DNA of 64,000 nt from Nocardia vulneris. Lineage in GTDB: Bacteria; Actinomycetota; Actinomycetes; Mycobacteriales; Mycobacteriaceae. The stretch spans positions 496,001 through 560,000 of the forward strand of contig NZ_BDCI01000002.1 in NCBI RefSeq assembly GCF_001613425.1, given 5' to 3'. Positions 39,162-47,348 of this stretch are shown in pieces (position 1 is the first letter of the stretch; each line of letters begins with the position of its first letter). A program made the translations under genes and the position numbers. The notes under the pieces are model-generated. The model made no database searches. It saw only the letters and a program-made list of their open reading frames with translations, and had not been told where the DNA came from.

Positions 39162-40124
39162 TCAGCGGAGGCTGTGCGCTCGGGTGTCGATGATCTCGGC
39201 GGCGAGCTGTTCGATCGCGTCCCAGGCGCGGTTGTCCTCGGCGATCGTGCGCGACGCGGGCGCGTTCGGCATGAACGGGTGGTGCACCGGGTCGAAGACG
39301 ACCGCGGTGATCGCGCGGTCGGCCAGCGCGCGCAGATCGGTGACAATTTGATCGACCGAGCCTACGCCCAGCGGACGGTCCGGCTCGGGTACGGGCTCGG
39401 CGTGGATCGCGAGCCGGATCCGGGGAGCGACGCCGGGTGGACGTGTACCACGCTCGGCGGCAAGCGCATTCGCGGTGCGCATGCCGCTGTCCAAGCTCGC
39501 CAGGGTGGGAAAGGTCGGATGCCATACGCCGTCGTAATCCACGGCCCGACGGAGGGCCGGTGCGGCGCTGCCGCCCACCCAAAGGGGCGGACCACCGCGC
39601 TGGACGGGCGACGGCGTTGCCAAGACGTCGTCGAATGTCACGAATTCGCCTGCGAAGCCGGTGATTTCACCGCGCCAGAGCCGGGTGATGACGTTCAGGT
39701 ATTCGTCGGCGATGGCACCGCGGCGGCGAAAGTCGACCCCGAGCGCGCGGTACTCGAGTTCGGCGCCGCCGACACCGATACCGAAAACGACTCTGCCGCC
39801 GCTGAGTTGGTCGATCGTGGCGATGGCCCGAGCGGTGTGCAGCGGATTTCGCAACGGCAGCACCGCAACCGAGGTGCCCACCTTGATCGTTCGAGTGAGC
39901 GCGGCGAGAAAGGTGAGTGCGGCGAAGCTTTCGTAGAAGTCCTCCGGATATGCCCGCCGCACGTCGGCGGGTTGCGCCAGATGGTCGGTGACCATCGCGA
40001 GATCGAAACCGAGACGTTCACAACCCGAACCCCATTCGGCCAGTCGCGCACCCGAGACCGCCGCACCGTAATTGGGGATGGAGACACCGAACTGCATTGC
40101 CGCCGCTTTCTGTTGGTCTGCCAC
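39162..40124 (-). CDS. LLM class F420-dependent oxidoreductase
   Basis: 320 aa; the family sequence begins at MQFGVSIPNYG, so ATG ten codons inside (about 40097) may be the true start. TIM-barrel signatures: AVLPLRNPLHTARAIATIDQ, GGRVVFGIGVGGAELEYRAL, PPLWVGGSAAPALRRAVDYD. Members reduce or oxidise small molecules with F420. It stands alone, with the secreted protein gene 51 bp upstream in the same direction. Substrate unknown. Confidence 0.9.
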   Translation of the reverse strand: MADQQKAAAMQFGVSIPNYGAAVSGARLAEWGSGCERLGFDLAMVTDHLAQPADVRRAYPEDFYESFAALTFLAALTRTIKVGTSVAVLPLRNPLHTARAIATIDQLSGGRVVFGIGVGGAELEYRALGVDFRRRGAIADEYLNVITRLWRGEITGFAGEFVTFDDVLATPSPVQRGGPPLWVGGSAAPALRRAVDYDGVWHPTFPTLASLDSGMRTANALAAERGTRPPGVAPRIRLAIHAEPVPEPDRPLGVGSVDQIVTDLRALADRAITAVVFDPVHHPFMPNAPASRTIAEDNRAWDAIEQLAAEIIDTRAHSLR

Positions 40125-40175
40125 GAAAGATCGCCCGCCGCGGCCGAGCAGCGAGCTGCCCGGCCGCCGGGTCGG

Positions 40176-40505
40176 TCAGGACGGGTGGATCCAGGAGCCG
40201 ATCGGGGTCGGCGGCAAGGCGCGCACGACGGACATCACCGGGTTGCACCAGAATTGTGAGGACATGCAGACGAACGCGCCGGTCTTGTCGTAATTCCAGG
40301 CGTCGCCGTGCCAGGCCCAGGTCAGGCCGTCTTCCGACGGACTGAACGGGCATTGGTCCGGCGCCTTGCCGTTGCAGCCGTCCACGCCCCAGGGGCCGAC
40401 CGGGTAGGCAGCCGCGGTCGGCGTCAGGGTCGCTCCCCCGGCCATCGACACCACGGGAACGGAGATGCCCGCCACGGCGGCGAGCAGCATTGCGGCACGT
40501 TTCAT
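40176..40505 (-). CDS. Small secreted protein
   Basis: 109 aa from ATG 40505, with a strong GGAGG upstream. A signal peptide (MKRAAMLLAAVAGISVPVVS and following, cleavage near TAAA-Y) precedes an 80-residue mature protein with four cysteines (in VDGCNG, DQCPF, FVCMSS, FWCNP) and many aromatic residues, suggesting a compact disulfide-bonded fold. Typical of short exported proteins of Nocardia and mycobacteria; no function known. Confidence 0.75.
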   Translation of the reverse strand: MKRAAMLLAAVAGISVPVVSMAGGATLTPTAAAYPVGPWGVDGCNGKAPDQCPFSPSEDGLTWAWHGDAWNYDKTGAFVCMSSQFWCNPVMSVVRALPPTPIGSWIHPS

Positions 40506-40592
40506 CGGAAATCCTCCTCGGTTCGTCAACCGTGATCGGCGATCACAACGCGATCATCGCCTACCCTCAGGGCAATGTTAGCAATTCTGTGG

Positions 40593-41096
40593 CTATTCCC
40601 ACATGCGTTCTCCGCCTGCCGGGGACCGCACCGGGTCGCCATCCAGCTTCCTTTTCACATTTTCCAGGTAGAGCCTGCCGTGGGTCGGCTCATCGAGCGC
40701 GCCGTTGAGGATCTGTCTCGGCAGCGGATGTTGCTCAGGGTACCCCGTGCGAGCTGTACGCCGGAATACGGTTCCCGCGGCTACGAGTTCGAAAGTATAG
40801 GTGACGGAGTACGTGAAATACGTTCGGCCGAAAGGCTTCTCGGCCTCGAACTCGAGAACTTTCGCCCGCTCCGCACGTCGCACCACGTAGTCCAGCGCCG
40901 CTGCGGTGCCACCGATCGGGTCGAGTATATGGTCGGTGAATCGCGCACCGACCCCGACGGACCGATGCGTGTCGCCCTCCACCCACTGCGAGGACGGGAT
41001 GATCTCCGGCCAGTTGTCGGGCACCGACACCAGGTCGTACACGGCCTCGGGCGCGGCTCGCACAGTGATGTCGACCGCGGTGACGATCGTGATCAC
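40593..41096 (-). CDS. SRPBCC (polyketide cyclase/START-like) protein
   Basis: 167 aa from GTG 41096, overlapping the microprotein stop by GTGA. It has the SRPBCC pattern: TVRAAPEAVYDLVSVPDNWP at the start, central beta strands (RTYFTYSVTYTFELVAAGTV) and a C-terminal helix. The fold makes a hydrophobic cavity used by aromatase/cyclases, lipid binders and stress proteins. It is the last gene of a four-gene operon with a SnoaL-like protein and a PapA5-type acyltransferase, a set that fits tailoring of a small hydrophobic product. Confidence 0.85.
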   Translation of the reverse strand: MITIVTAVDITVRAAPEAVYDLVSVPDNWPEIIPSSQWVEGDTHRSVGVGARFTDHILDPIGGTAAALDYVVRRAERAKVLEFEAEKPFGRTYFTYSVTYTFELVAAGTVFRRTARTGYPEQHPLPRQILNGALDEPTHGRLYLENVKRKLDGDPVRSPAGGERMWE

Positions 41097-41200
41097 GACA
41101 GTTCACCACCCGCCGTGAAGCCGACGAGCATCTTCTCGATCTCGCCGCCGTTCAGCATCGCCAGAAATGCGTCGAGGCCGTCGTCCCCTGCGGTGGTCAT
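41093..41200 (-). CDS. 35-aa microprotein within the acyltransferase operon
   Basis: Begins MTTAGDDGLDAFLAMLNGGE and ends with VGFTAGGELS. A good ribosome binding site (GGAG, five bases before ATG), an ATGA overlap with the acyltransferase stop and a GTGA overlap with the SRPBCC start make translation likely. The middle could form an amphipathic helix (DAFLAMLNGGEIEKMLVGF), followed by a Gly/Thr/Ser-containing end. It could be a RiPP-like precursor, a small acceptor or cofactor peptide for the acyltransferase, or a coupling peptide. No family is recognised. Confidence 0.55.
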   Translation of the reverse strand: MTTAGDDGLDAFLAMLNGGEIEKMLVGFTAGGELS

Positions 41201-42447
41201 GTCATCTCCGGAAAGGTCGAGGGGGCGGCGGTCAAGAGCGTGTCGAAGTGTTCGCGGAGTCGTGTGGTCAGCGCGTCCGGACGCGGGTCGGATTTCGCTA
41301 TCTCGATGATGAGGCGCCCTTCGAATGTGAGGATGACACCCATATGCGCCGGTGACAGCGAACGGATGTCCGATACGCCGACCGGCCGGGTGACATGCCA
41401 GACGGGACGGAAGTCCTCGAAGATGATTCCGTCCGGAGCCGGAAGTTCCGGAATCACACCCCAATTGGTGGCCAGCACGGTGCCTGGTCGGTGCGAGAAG
41501 GCTCGATCCAACGCGTCCAGATACTCCGAGGTGTTCAGATAGTGCCGGTGCAGGCCACCCGCGGCGAGATCGATCGCGAGTTTGCCGGTGATCGAGCGGG
41601 CGAGCGCTCCGGTGGTCATCCCCGGAAGTGGGGTGAAGAAGGCGTTGCCGATGACGTTCGTTCCTTCGATGGCGGACACGCGTGGGGTCAATCGACGACG
41701 CAGATCCACGGGGTAGCTGTAACGCACGTCCGAGACGTCTGCGTTGTTTACGTCCGCGACCGCTCGAAGCAGCACCGCGGAGACCAATCCGTTGATTGTC
41801 ACACCCGCCCGGTGGCTCATTCGGACGAGGGTTTTCGTCTCCGCTGTCGTCAATTCGACGCGCGGATGCGCTTCGCGCGACGGGACCGGATCGAGGGCCA
41901 CGAGCCCTTCAGCCGGAGATACCGGTGGCGCGGGCGCCGGGCTCGCGGCGATATCGCGTTCGGCGAGCAACTGTTCCAGCGAGCGAGGATATTGTCGAGG
42001 GCGCGCCGCATGACCGAGGACTGGGTCGGTGAAGAAAGTCCACAGATCCGCCAGCAGCCGCATTGCGTGACCGCCGTCGGCGATCGAGTGGTGCACCAGG
42101 AGCGTCACCCACGCCGTCGCGGAGTCTTCACACTGCACATGCAAGGCGGCAGTGCGATTCTCGATATCGGGCAGTGGCTCGTCGTTTCTCAGGCCGTGCT
42201 CGACGACGATCAGCGGCTCTTCGTCCACAGCGCGGAAGACGGTGCGCTCGCCGTCCAGATCGACGATCCGGCACGACAGGAGCGGGTGGGTCTTTCGCAG
42301 TATGGCGAACGCCTCGTACAGATTTCCGAGATCGAGCCGGCCGCGCACACGGACGGAGTACCCGACGCAGAGACCGCCTGCGGCGAAGAGCCTTTCGCTG
42401 CGATCCAGATCACGGACCCGCGGACGCACCAAAGGTTCGATGGTCAT
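41197..42447 (-). CDS. PapA5-type acyltransferase (condensation-domain-like)
   Basis: 416 aa single-domain member of the condensation/acyltransferase superfamily. The catalytic HHSIADGGHAM (HHxxxDG) is near residue 118, and TNWGVIPELPAPDG near 330 replaces the second structural motif. PapA5-type enzymes join polyketide or fatty acyl groups from a carrier to an alcohol, forming esters such as phthiocerol diesters. No PKS is next to it; partners in the operon are SnoaL-like and SRPBCC proteins and a 35-aa peptide. The acceptor is unknown; the neighbouring peptide is one speculative possibility. Confidence 0.85.
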   Translation of the reverse strand: MTIEPLVRPRVRDLDRSERLFAAGGLCVGYSVRVRGRLDLGNLYEAFAILRKTHPLLSCRIVDLDGERTVFRAVDEEPLIVVEHGLRNDEPLPDIENRTAALHVQCEDSATAWVTLLVHHSIADGGHAMRLLADLWTFFTDPVLGHAARPRQYPRSLEQLLAERDIAASPAPAPPVSPAEGLVALDPVPSREAHPRVELTTAETKTLVRMSHRAGVTINGLVSAVLLRAVADVNNADVSDVRYSYPVDLRRRLTPRVSAIEGTNVIGNAFFTPLPGMTTGALARSITGKLAIDLAAGGLHRHYLNTSEYLDALDRAFSHRPGTVLATNWGVIPELPAPDGIIFEDFRPVWHVTRPVGVSDIRSLSPAHMGVILTFEGRLIIEIAKSDPRPDALTTRLREHFDTLLTAAPSTFPEMT

Positions 42448-42510
42448 CGCGCCTCCCCTCTTTCGGTCACGCTGCGGTGCAGGCGGTCTCCAGAACGCTG
42501 AACAGACACG

Positions 42511-43002
42511 TCAGAGCGCGGTGGCGGGCGGCCAGGCTTCGGCGACCGTGTCCGCGGTCGTTACCGCGGTGTAGAGGTCGATGATCCGCCAGCCCTCGGC
42601 AAGTTTCGCGATGCCGTAGCCCACTGCCCAGCGCTCTATTTCCACGTCGTCCGCGCGCAGGCGACTCACCACGATCTCCAGGTTGACGCGCGTGCTGTTC
42701 AACACGCGGACAACGCGATCCAGGATTTTCGCGTGGTGGTATCCACGGGCGGCGAGTTCGGTTTCGTTGGCGACCAAGAATTCTCGGATCGCCGAGTCGG
42801 TCAGCAGCCAACGGCTCCGGCCCGGCCTGGGCTCGCCCGCGTCCGCGGGATCGGCCTCACCGATGTACATCGGGACCGAATAGTATTTCCGGTAGAAGAA
42901 TTCATCCCCTTCGGGACGACCGGTCATGGCCGCCACGTATTCCGCGGAGTACGCCGCATAGAATAATGCGATTTCGCGGCCAAGGGCATTACTGTCGCTC
43001 AT
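42511..43002 (-). CDS. SnoaL/NTF2-like (DUF6841-type) protein
   Basis: 163 aa from ATG 43002 (GGAGAT upstream). The predicted fold is a cone-shaped NTF2-like domain: N-terminal helices (ALGREIALFYAAYSAEYVAA) followed by strands (VNLEIVVSRLRADDVEIERW, AEGWRIIDLYTAVTT). Such domains serve as cyclases, isomerases or binding proteins. It is the first gene of the operon, 63 bp before the acyltransferase gene. The family name is my best guess; catalytic residues cannot be fixed from sequence alone. Confidence 0.7.
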   Translation of the reverse strand: MSDSNALGREIALFYAAYSAEYVAAMTGRPEGDEFFYRKYYSVPMYIGEADPADAGEPRPGRSRWLLTDSAIREFLVANETELAARGYHHAKILDRVVRVLNSTRVNLEIVVSRLRADDVEIERWAVGYGIAKLAEGWRIIDLYTAVTTADTVAEAWPPATAL

Positions 43003-43253
43003 CTCATCTCCACTTCGCCCGTGCACTGAACCAATCGGAATCGACCGTTTTCGTGCAGACAGCCAACGTGATTCGATACCCGCGGCACGCCGCGGAAACG
43101 CCTCTTCCAGCGATAACCCGCCTGGACCACTGCCCTACCAGAGCCGGCGCACGACGATCTCGACATGCGCCAGATAATCGCCCAACACGATCTGATAAGT
43201 TGCCTTGTTACTAAATGGGGATCTCTTTACAACTCGATTCTGAACGAAAAGAG

Positions 43254-43276
43254 CTCCTCTCCGCAAAGGAGAAGAG
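43254..43276 (-). terminator. Rho-independent terminator of the B12/partner-switching operon
   Basis: Read on the minus strand: a 9-bp stem CTCTTCTCC / GGAGAGGAG with one G-T pair, a 5-base loop, then a CTCTTTTC tract. It lies 8 bp after the stop of the cobalamin-binding protein gene, the last gene of that operon. Confidence 0.65.
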
Positions 43277-43283
43277 GCGAGGA

Positions 43284-44375
43284 TCACACCCCGGCGGAGG
43301 GCGCGGCTGCGGTCCTCTCGTCGGTGCTGGTCGTCGCGGCGGGCAGCGCCGCACCGGCCTCGGCGAGCAGGCGCCGGGCGCGAGGAAAGTCCTGCAGCGC
43401 ACCGGTCAGCACCTCGAGGGTCACCCGCAGCGATACCGCGGGAACACCACGGGCGGTGAGGATTTCGGCGGTCCACACGATGAAGTCGCGGAACAGGTCG
43501 CTGTCGTCGGTGTACAGGCCGGCGGCCAGGAAGTCGACGATGTGCGCGATGTCTTCGACGGTGCGGTCCCGTTGCAGGCCGGTGTAGGACCGCATGGGCG
43601 GGAACCGGTTCTCCAGTTCGGCCACCGTCGCACCGACCAATTGCGGCGCACTGCGGGCGACCATCGTGTACTCCTGATCGGCCAGATGCGCCAGCACGGC
43701 CGTCCCGCTGCCGGTACGCCGCAGCCCACGACCTAGGCAATCGGCCGCGGCGGGTGCGTCCGGCGCCCAGGCGTCCGCGCCGAGCAACCGGGCGTAACGC
43801 CCATCCGGGCCGAATGCCGCCCCACCCACCAGCACCGGCACGCCGGTCGCCTGACAGGCGGTGATGGCGGCGTGCGCGGCGGGCAACCGAGTCGGTAGCG
43901 ACGAGGACAGCGCCACCGCCACCGGGTTGTGCTGATGCAGGTGGGCGACCAAATGGTGCGTGGGCACCTGCGCGCCGAGGAAATCCACCTGCCAGCCGCG
44001 CAGCCGCAGCACCTCGGCGACGAGCCGGGCGGGCAACGCGTGCCATTCCCCGTCGACGCAGGCGATCGTGACACGACCCGCGGACGTCGTCGGCCTGCTG
44101 GCCGGATGATGCGCGAGTGCCGCGATGACGCGATCGTTGATCGCGGTGGCGGCGTGCTCCTGCGCGACGGTGATCCGGTTCGCCGCCCATTCCGTCCCGA
44201 CGCGCAACTGCACCGGCGCGATCACCTCCAGCAGCACCTGCTCCGGACTCAGGCCCGCGTCGACGGCCGCCAGCACGAGATCCGCGGCCGCGTACTCGTC
44301 TCGTCCGGAAACGGCGTCCCACAGGCGATCTCGCAGTTCGGCCAGGTCGGTGCCCGGCGCGGGGTCCAGCGTCAC
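43284..44375 (-). CDS. Cobalamin-binding sensor protein with CarH-type photoreceptor motifs
   Basis: 363 aa. Residues 1-95 form a helical bundle with W63-x9-E73-H74, the Wx9EH motif that caps the adenosyl face of B12 in CarH-type light sensors. Residues about 100-215 are a Rossmann-like B12-binding domain with DGEWHALP (H112, lower axial ligand in the E-x-H arrangement). Residues about 225-340 are an extra all-helical domain of unknown role. Unlike CarH there is no MerR DNA-binding domain. The GTG start overlaps the phosphatase stop (GTGA), so signal transmission to the partner-switching proteins encoded upstream is the likely task. Confidence 0.9.
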   Translation of the reverse strand: MTLDPAPGTDLAELRDRLWDAVSGRDEYAAADLVLAAVDAGLSPEQVLLEVIAPVQLRVGTEWAANRITVAQEHAATAINDRVIAALAHHPASRPTTSAGRVTIACVDGEWHALPARLVAEVLRLRGWQVDFLGAQVPTHHLVAHLHQHNPVAVALSSSLPTRLPAAHAAITACQATGVPVLVGGAAFGPDGRYARLLGADAWAPDAPAAADCLGRGLRRTGSGTAVLAHLADQEYTMVARSAPQLVGATVAELENRFPPMRSYTGLQRDRTVEDIAHIVDFLAAGLYTDDSDLFRDFIVWTAEILTARGVPAVSLRVTLEVLTGALQDFPRARRLLAEAGAALPAATTSTDERTAAAPSAGV

Positions 44376-46033
44376 GCGGCGCTCACCCGGTCGCCGTCGG
44401 CGGCACGAACATGGCGTGGCGCGGTGATCGCGACCACCGCGATGTCGTCGTGCTGACGCTGGCCGACCCAGTGGGCCACGCGCATGCGAATGTGCTCGAC
44501 GACGGCATCGGCAGGCATCCCCGCGCAGTCGGACAGAGCTGCCGCGAGCCGTTCCTCGCCGAACATGTCCGCGCCCAACGGGCCGCCGCGTGCCTCGGTG
44601 ACACCGTCGGTATAGAGCAGGCAGGTCTCCTCCGGCGCCAGCACCGTGGTCACCGTGCTCGCGCTGACCCGAGGCAGCACGCCGACCAGTTGTCCTTGTG
44701 TCGCAACCCTTTCCACCGTGCCGTCACGTCGCACGATCAGCGGTGGCAGGTGACCGCCACAGGTCAACCGCAGGCGCACCCCGGCCTCGTCGCGCCGCAT
44801 CGACGCCAGCACCAACGTCGCGAAACGGGTCGGCCCGGAGGACAACAGCGCGCTGTTGAGCAGATTCAGCACGCGCTCGTGGTCCTCGGCCATGGAGACC
44901 AACGCGTGCAGGGTGTTGCGGATCTTCCCGGTGAGAATCGCCGCCTCCAAGCCTTTGCCGCACACGTCGCCCAGCACGACGAGCGATTCCCCGTCGGGTG
45001 TCACCGCCGGATGCACGTCGTAGAAGTCCCCGCCGATGATCTCGTGGTTCTCCGCGGCCCGATAGCCGCCGGCCAGTTCGATACCGTCCATCCGATGTAG
45101 TCGCGGCGGTAGCAACTCGCGCATGAGTGCACCGGTGATGCTCGCCTGCTCGGCATAGAGCCGGGCCGCGGACAGCGCGCCGCCGGCCCGCGCGGCGAAC
45201 AGCTGCGCGAACACCTCGTCCCGCTCGCTGAACGCCTGTTCGCCGGTGCGGCGCAACAGCACCAGCGCGCCCGCGGGCACGCCGTGGCCGGGCAGCGGGG
45301 TGATCACGACCGAACCGACCGGGCCCGGAAAGCCCTCGGGCACAAGCCAGTTCGGTAACGTGGCCGAGTCGATCCAGCGGGACGGTACGGGCGGGAATCC
45401 GCGCAGCGCCTCGCTGAGCCCCGCCACGGTGGCCGGATCTTCCTCGAGGGTGCGGTGGCTCACCCGATCGCCGGAACAGCAGTAGGTGATCGGCAGTCGC
45501 GCGCCGACGACCGGAGCCACCAGAACCGCGGCGTCCGCGATATGTCGGGCCGCCATCCGCACCGTCGCCTCCATACAGCGTTCGACGTTCAACGACGCCA
45601 GCAGCATGTCCGATGTCTCGGCGAGGAACGCGGTCCGCTCCCGTTCTTCGCGCAGCGCCGCGTGTGCTCGGCGCAACGATCGGGCGTCGTCTTCGACCAG
45701 CCACCAGACCACCGACCGGTCGGCCAGGGGCGTGGCGTGCGCCTCGACCGGCTGGTCGTCCAATTGCCCCGACACCACTGCGCTCGACGTGGCCGTCCCC
45801 GCGGCCAGTGCACTGTGCGTCTCCGACAACCAGTGCAGTGCGGTGTCCTCGAGGCGCGCACCCGCGACGAGGGCTAGGGGCAGATCGTGCATACCGGGGC
45901 TGGTCGCCACGACGATCCCCGCAGGGTCGGCGATCAGCGCCGGATACGGCACCGTCGACAATCGAGCGCGATACTCGAGCGCGGGCAACGGGTCCCCGAC
46001 CGGATGCGCCACGCCGACCGACTCCTCCAGCAA
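44372..46033 (-). CDS. PAS-GAF-PP2C (SpoIIE/RsbU-type) serine phosphatase
   Basis: 553 aa. PAS-like residues about 25-120 (YPALIADPAGIVVATSPG), a coiled linker (LRRAHAALREERERTAFLAE), a GAF-like domain (about 140-300) and a PP2C-SpoIIE domain (about 310-540) with metal sites in GGDFYDV, LGDVCGKG, YTDGVTEAR and HDDIAVVAI. It should dephosphorylate the STAS protein of the same operon, freeing it to sequester the RsbW-like kinase. It starts 41 bp after the kinase gene and runs into the B12 gene with a 4-bp overlap. The input may come from its PAS/GAF parts or from the B12 protein. Confidence 0.92.
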   Translation of the reverse strand: MLEESVGVAHPVGDPLPALEYRARLSTVPYPALIADPAGIVVATSPGMHDLPLALVAGARLEDTALHWLSETHSALAAGTATSSAVVSGQLDDQPVEAHATPLADRSVVWWLVEDDARSLRRAHAALREERERTAFLAETSDMLLASLNVERCMEATVRMAARHIADAAVLVAPVVGARLPITYCCSGDRVSHRTLEEDPATVAGLSEALRGFPPVPSRWIDSATLPNWLVPEGFPGPVGSVVITPLPGHGVPAGALVLLRRTGEQAFSERDEVFAQLFAARAGGALSAARLYAEQASITGALMRELLPPRLHRMDGIELAGGYRAAENHEIIGGDFYDVHPAVTPDGESLVVLGDVCGKGLEAAILTGKIRNTLHALVSMAEDHERVLNLLNSALLSSGPTRFATLVLASMRRDEAGVRLRLTCGGHLPPLIVRRDGTVERVATQGQLVGVLPRVSASTVTTVLAPEETCLLYTDGVTEARGGPLGADMFGEERLAAALSDCAGMPADAVVEHIRMRVAHWVGQRQHDDIAVVAITAPRHVRAADGDRVSAA

Positions 46034-46074
46034 ATCTCCTCCAACGAATTGACGACGCAGCCGAGCCGATCGGA

Positions 46075-46569
46075 CTACCGCAGGCCTGCTCGATCGAAAC
46101 CTTCCTGATCGGTGTCACGCGGCAGGGATGCGTCACCGAGCGGCGCGACGAATTCGACCGTGGTACCCGACTCGCCGGAAGTGACGCGGGTATCGGGCAC
46201 CAGCGCACGCATCATCGCGAGACCGCGCCCGCGGTCGGTCGTCCGGTCCGGTGGTCGATCCAGCCAGTGCCCGGTATCCGACACGACCACCCGAATCACC
46301 GTGCCCGCGGTGGCCCGAAGCGAGATCGGCCCGCCGTCGCCGCCGTGACCGTGCTCGATCGAGTTGGAGCACGCCTCGTTCACGGCCAGCAGCAAATCGT
46401 AGGCGAAGTGCGGCTCGATACCGGTCTGTGCCAGCCACGACCGCAATGCCTCGCGCACCCGGCCGAGTTCCTCGGCCACCGCGCCGAACTCGAGCTGGAG
46501 TGACGGAACTCCCTGGTGCAAACCGTCCAACGCTGGCCTCGTCTGTTCGTTCGTGTCTCGTCCGCTCAC
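46075..46569 (-). CDS. RsbW-like serine kinase/anti-sigma factor
   Basis: 164 aa from GTG 46569, overlapping the STAS stop (GTGA). GHKL motifs: AVNEACSNSIEHGHGG (N-box), VSDTGHWLDRPP (G1) and RGRGLAMMRALVPDT (G2). It is the second copy of this family in the window; the other lies at 36703-37161. Together with the STAS protein and the phosphatase it forms a complete partner switch. The target sigma factor is not encoded here. Confidence 0.9.
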   Translation of the reverse strand: MSGRDTNEQTRPALDGLHQGVPSLQLEFGAVAEELGRVREALRSWLAQTGIEPHFAYDLLLAVNEACSNSIEHGHGGDGGPISLRATAGTVIRVVVSDTGHWLDRPPDRTTDRGRGLAMMRALVPDTRVTSGESGTTVEFVAPLGDASLPRDTDQEGFDRAGLR

Positions 46570-46931
46570 CGATGATCGCTGGTGTCACCGGTCGCGGTGA
46601 TCGCGTCGTCGACGCGGTCGAATATCCGCAACACTGTCGTCAACCCGGTGACTTCGACCAGCCGGCGCACGACCGGCGAGGCCACCACACGCAATTCCGC
46701 TGTCGCTTGCATGCCACGCAGCAGCACGTTCAATCCTGACGAGTCGAAAAATTTCACCGCGGACAGGTCGACGACCAGCGGTCGTGGTGCGCGGGCGACA
46801 GCCTGCTCCAGCGCCTGCGCCAGCCGCGGCGCGGTGTAGATGTCGACTTCCCCGGCGACGACCACGACGATCGCCGCGCCCTTGGAAACAACGTCGACCG
46901 CGAAACCGGGCAGTTGGTCTTTCTGACGCAC
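46566..46931 (-). CDS. STAS-domain anti-anti-sigma factor
   Basis: 121 aa starting at GTG 46931 (VRQKDQLPGFAVDVV). Residues 15-110 are a STAS domain with VAGEVDIYTAPRLAQALEQA and the target serine in VKFFDSSGLNVLLRG. The frame stays open further upstream, but that part has no STAS similarity; AGAAAGG-like purine-rich sequence precedes the GTG. First gene of the four-gene operon, divergent from the cutinase gene. Confidence 0.88.
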   Translation of the reverse strand: MRQKDQLPGFAVDVVSKGAAIVVVVAGEVDIYTAPRLAQALEQAVARAPRPLVVDLSAVKFFDSSGLNVLLRGMQATAELRVVASPVVRRLVEVTGLTTVLRIFDRVDDAITATGDTSDHR

Positions 46932-47348
46932 TAGACGGCCTTTCTGACAGTACCGAGCACCGCGCCCAACCCGGTCGCACGCACGCCTCACCTCGACCGG
47001 CGCAGAATCCCGCCGCGACCGTGGGCACAAGACGATGCGATGCACCGGACGCGACAGGGGTGAGTCCACCCGAGTCCGCCGTCAGGGCGCATGCGCGGCT
47101 GTGTTTTCAACCACGACGCGATACCCGAGTCTAGTCACCCGGCGCCGACCCAGCCCTCCCGGTCCCTGATCGCCCGCCCCCAACGGTGTTTCTTGTCGGC
47201 TGAACGGTCGATGGAGCGCCGTCGGTCCCGGCGATAGCGTTGATGTGCAAGCAAGTTGGCCGAAGGTCTGGCCGATCCGAAGTCCCGCGTGGGCGAACGA
47301 CAGACCGTCGAACTGTGACCGATCGCTGGGTCGCGGAGAGGGGATCCG
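46932..47348. other. Divergent intergenic region (417 bp)
   Basis: It separates the partner-switching operon (minus) from the cutinase gene (plus) and must contain both promoters. I see no convincing gene, strong palindrome or repeat in it. A purine-rich GAGAGGGG at 47336-47343 serves as ribosome binding site for the cutinase. Confidence 0.6.

Noticed and set aside
43135..43240. Short minus-strand frame ending GDYLAHVEIVVRRLW
   Set aside because: About 32 codons, no ribosome binding site and no neighbour coupling; too little to call a gene.
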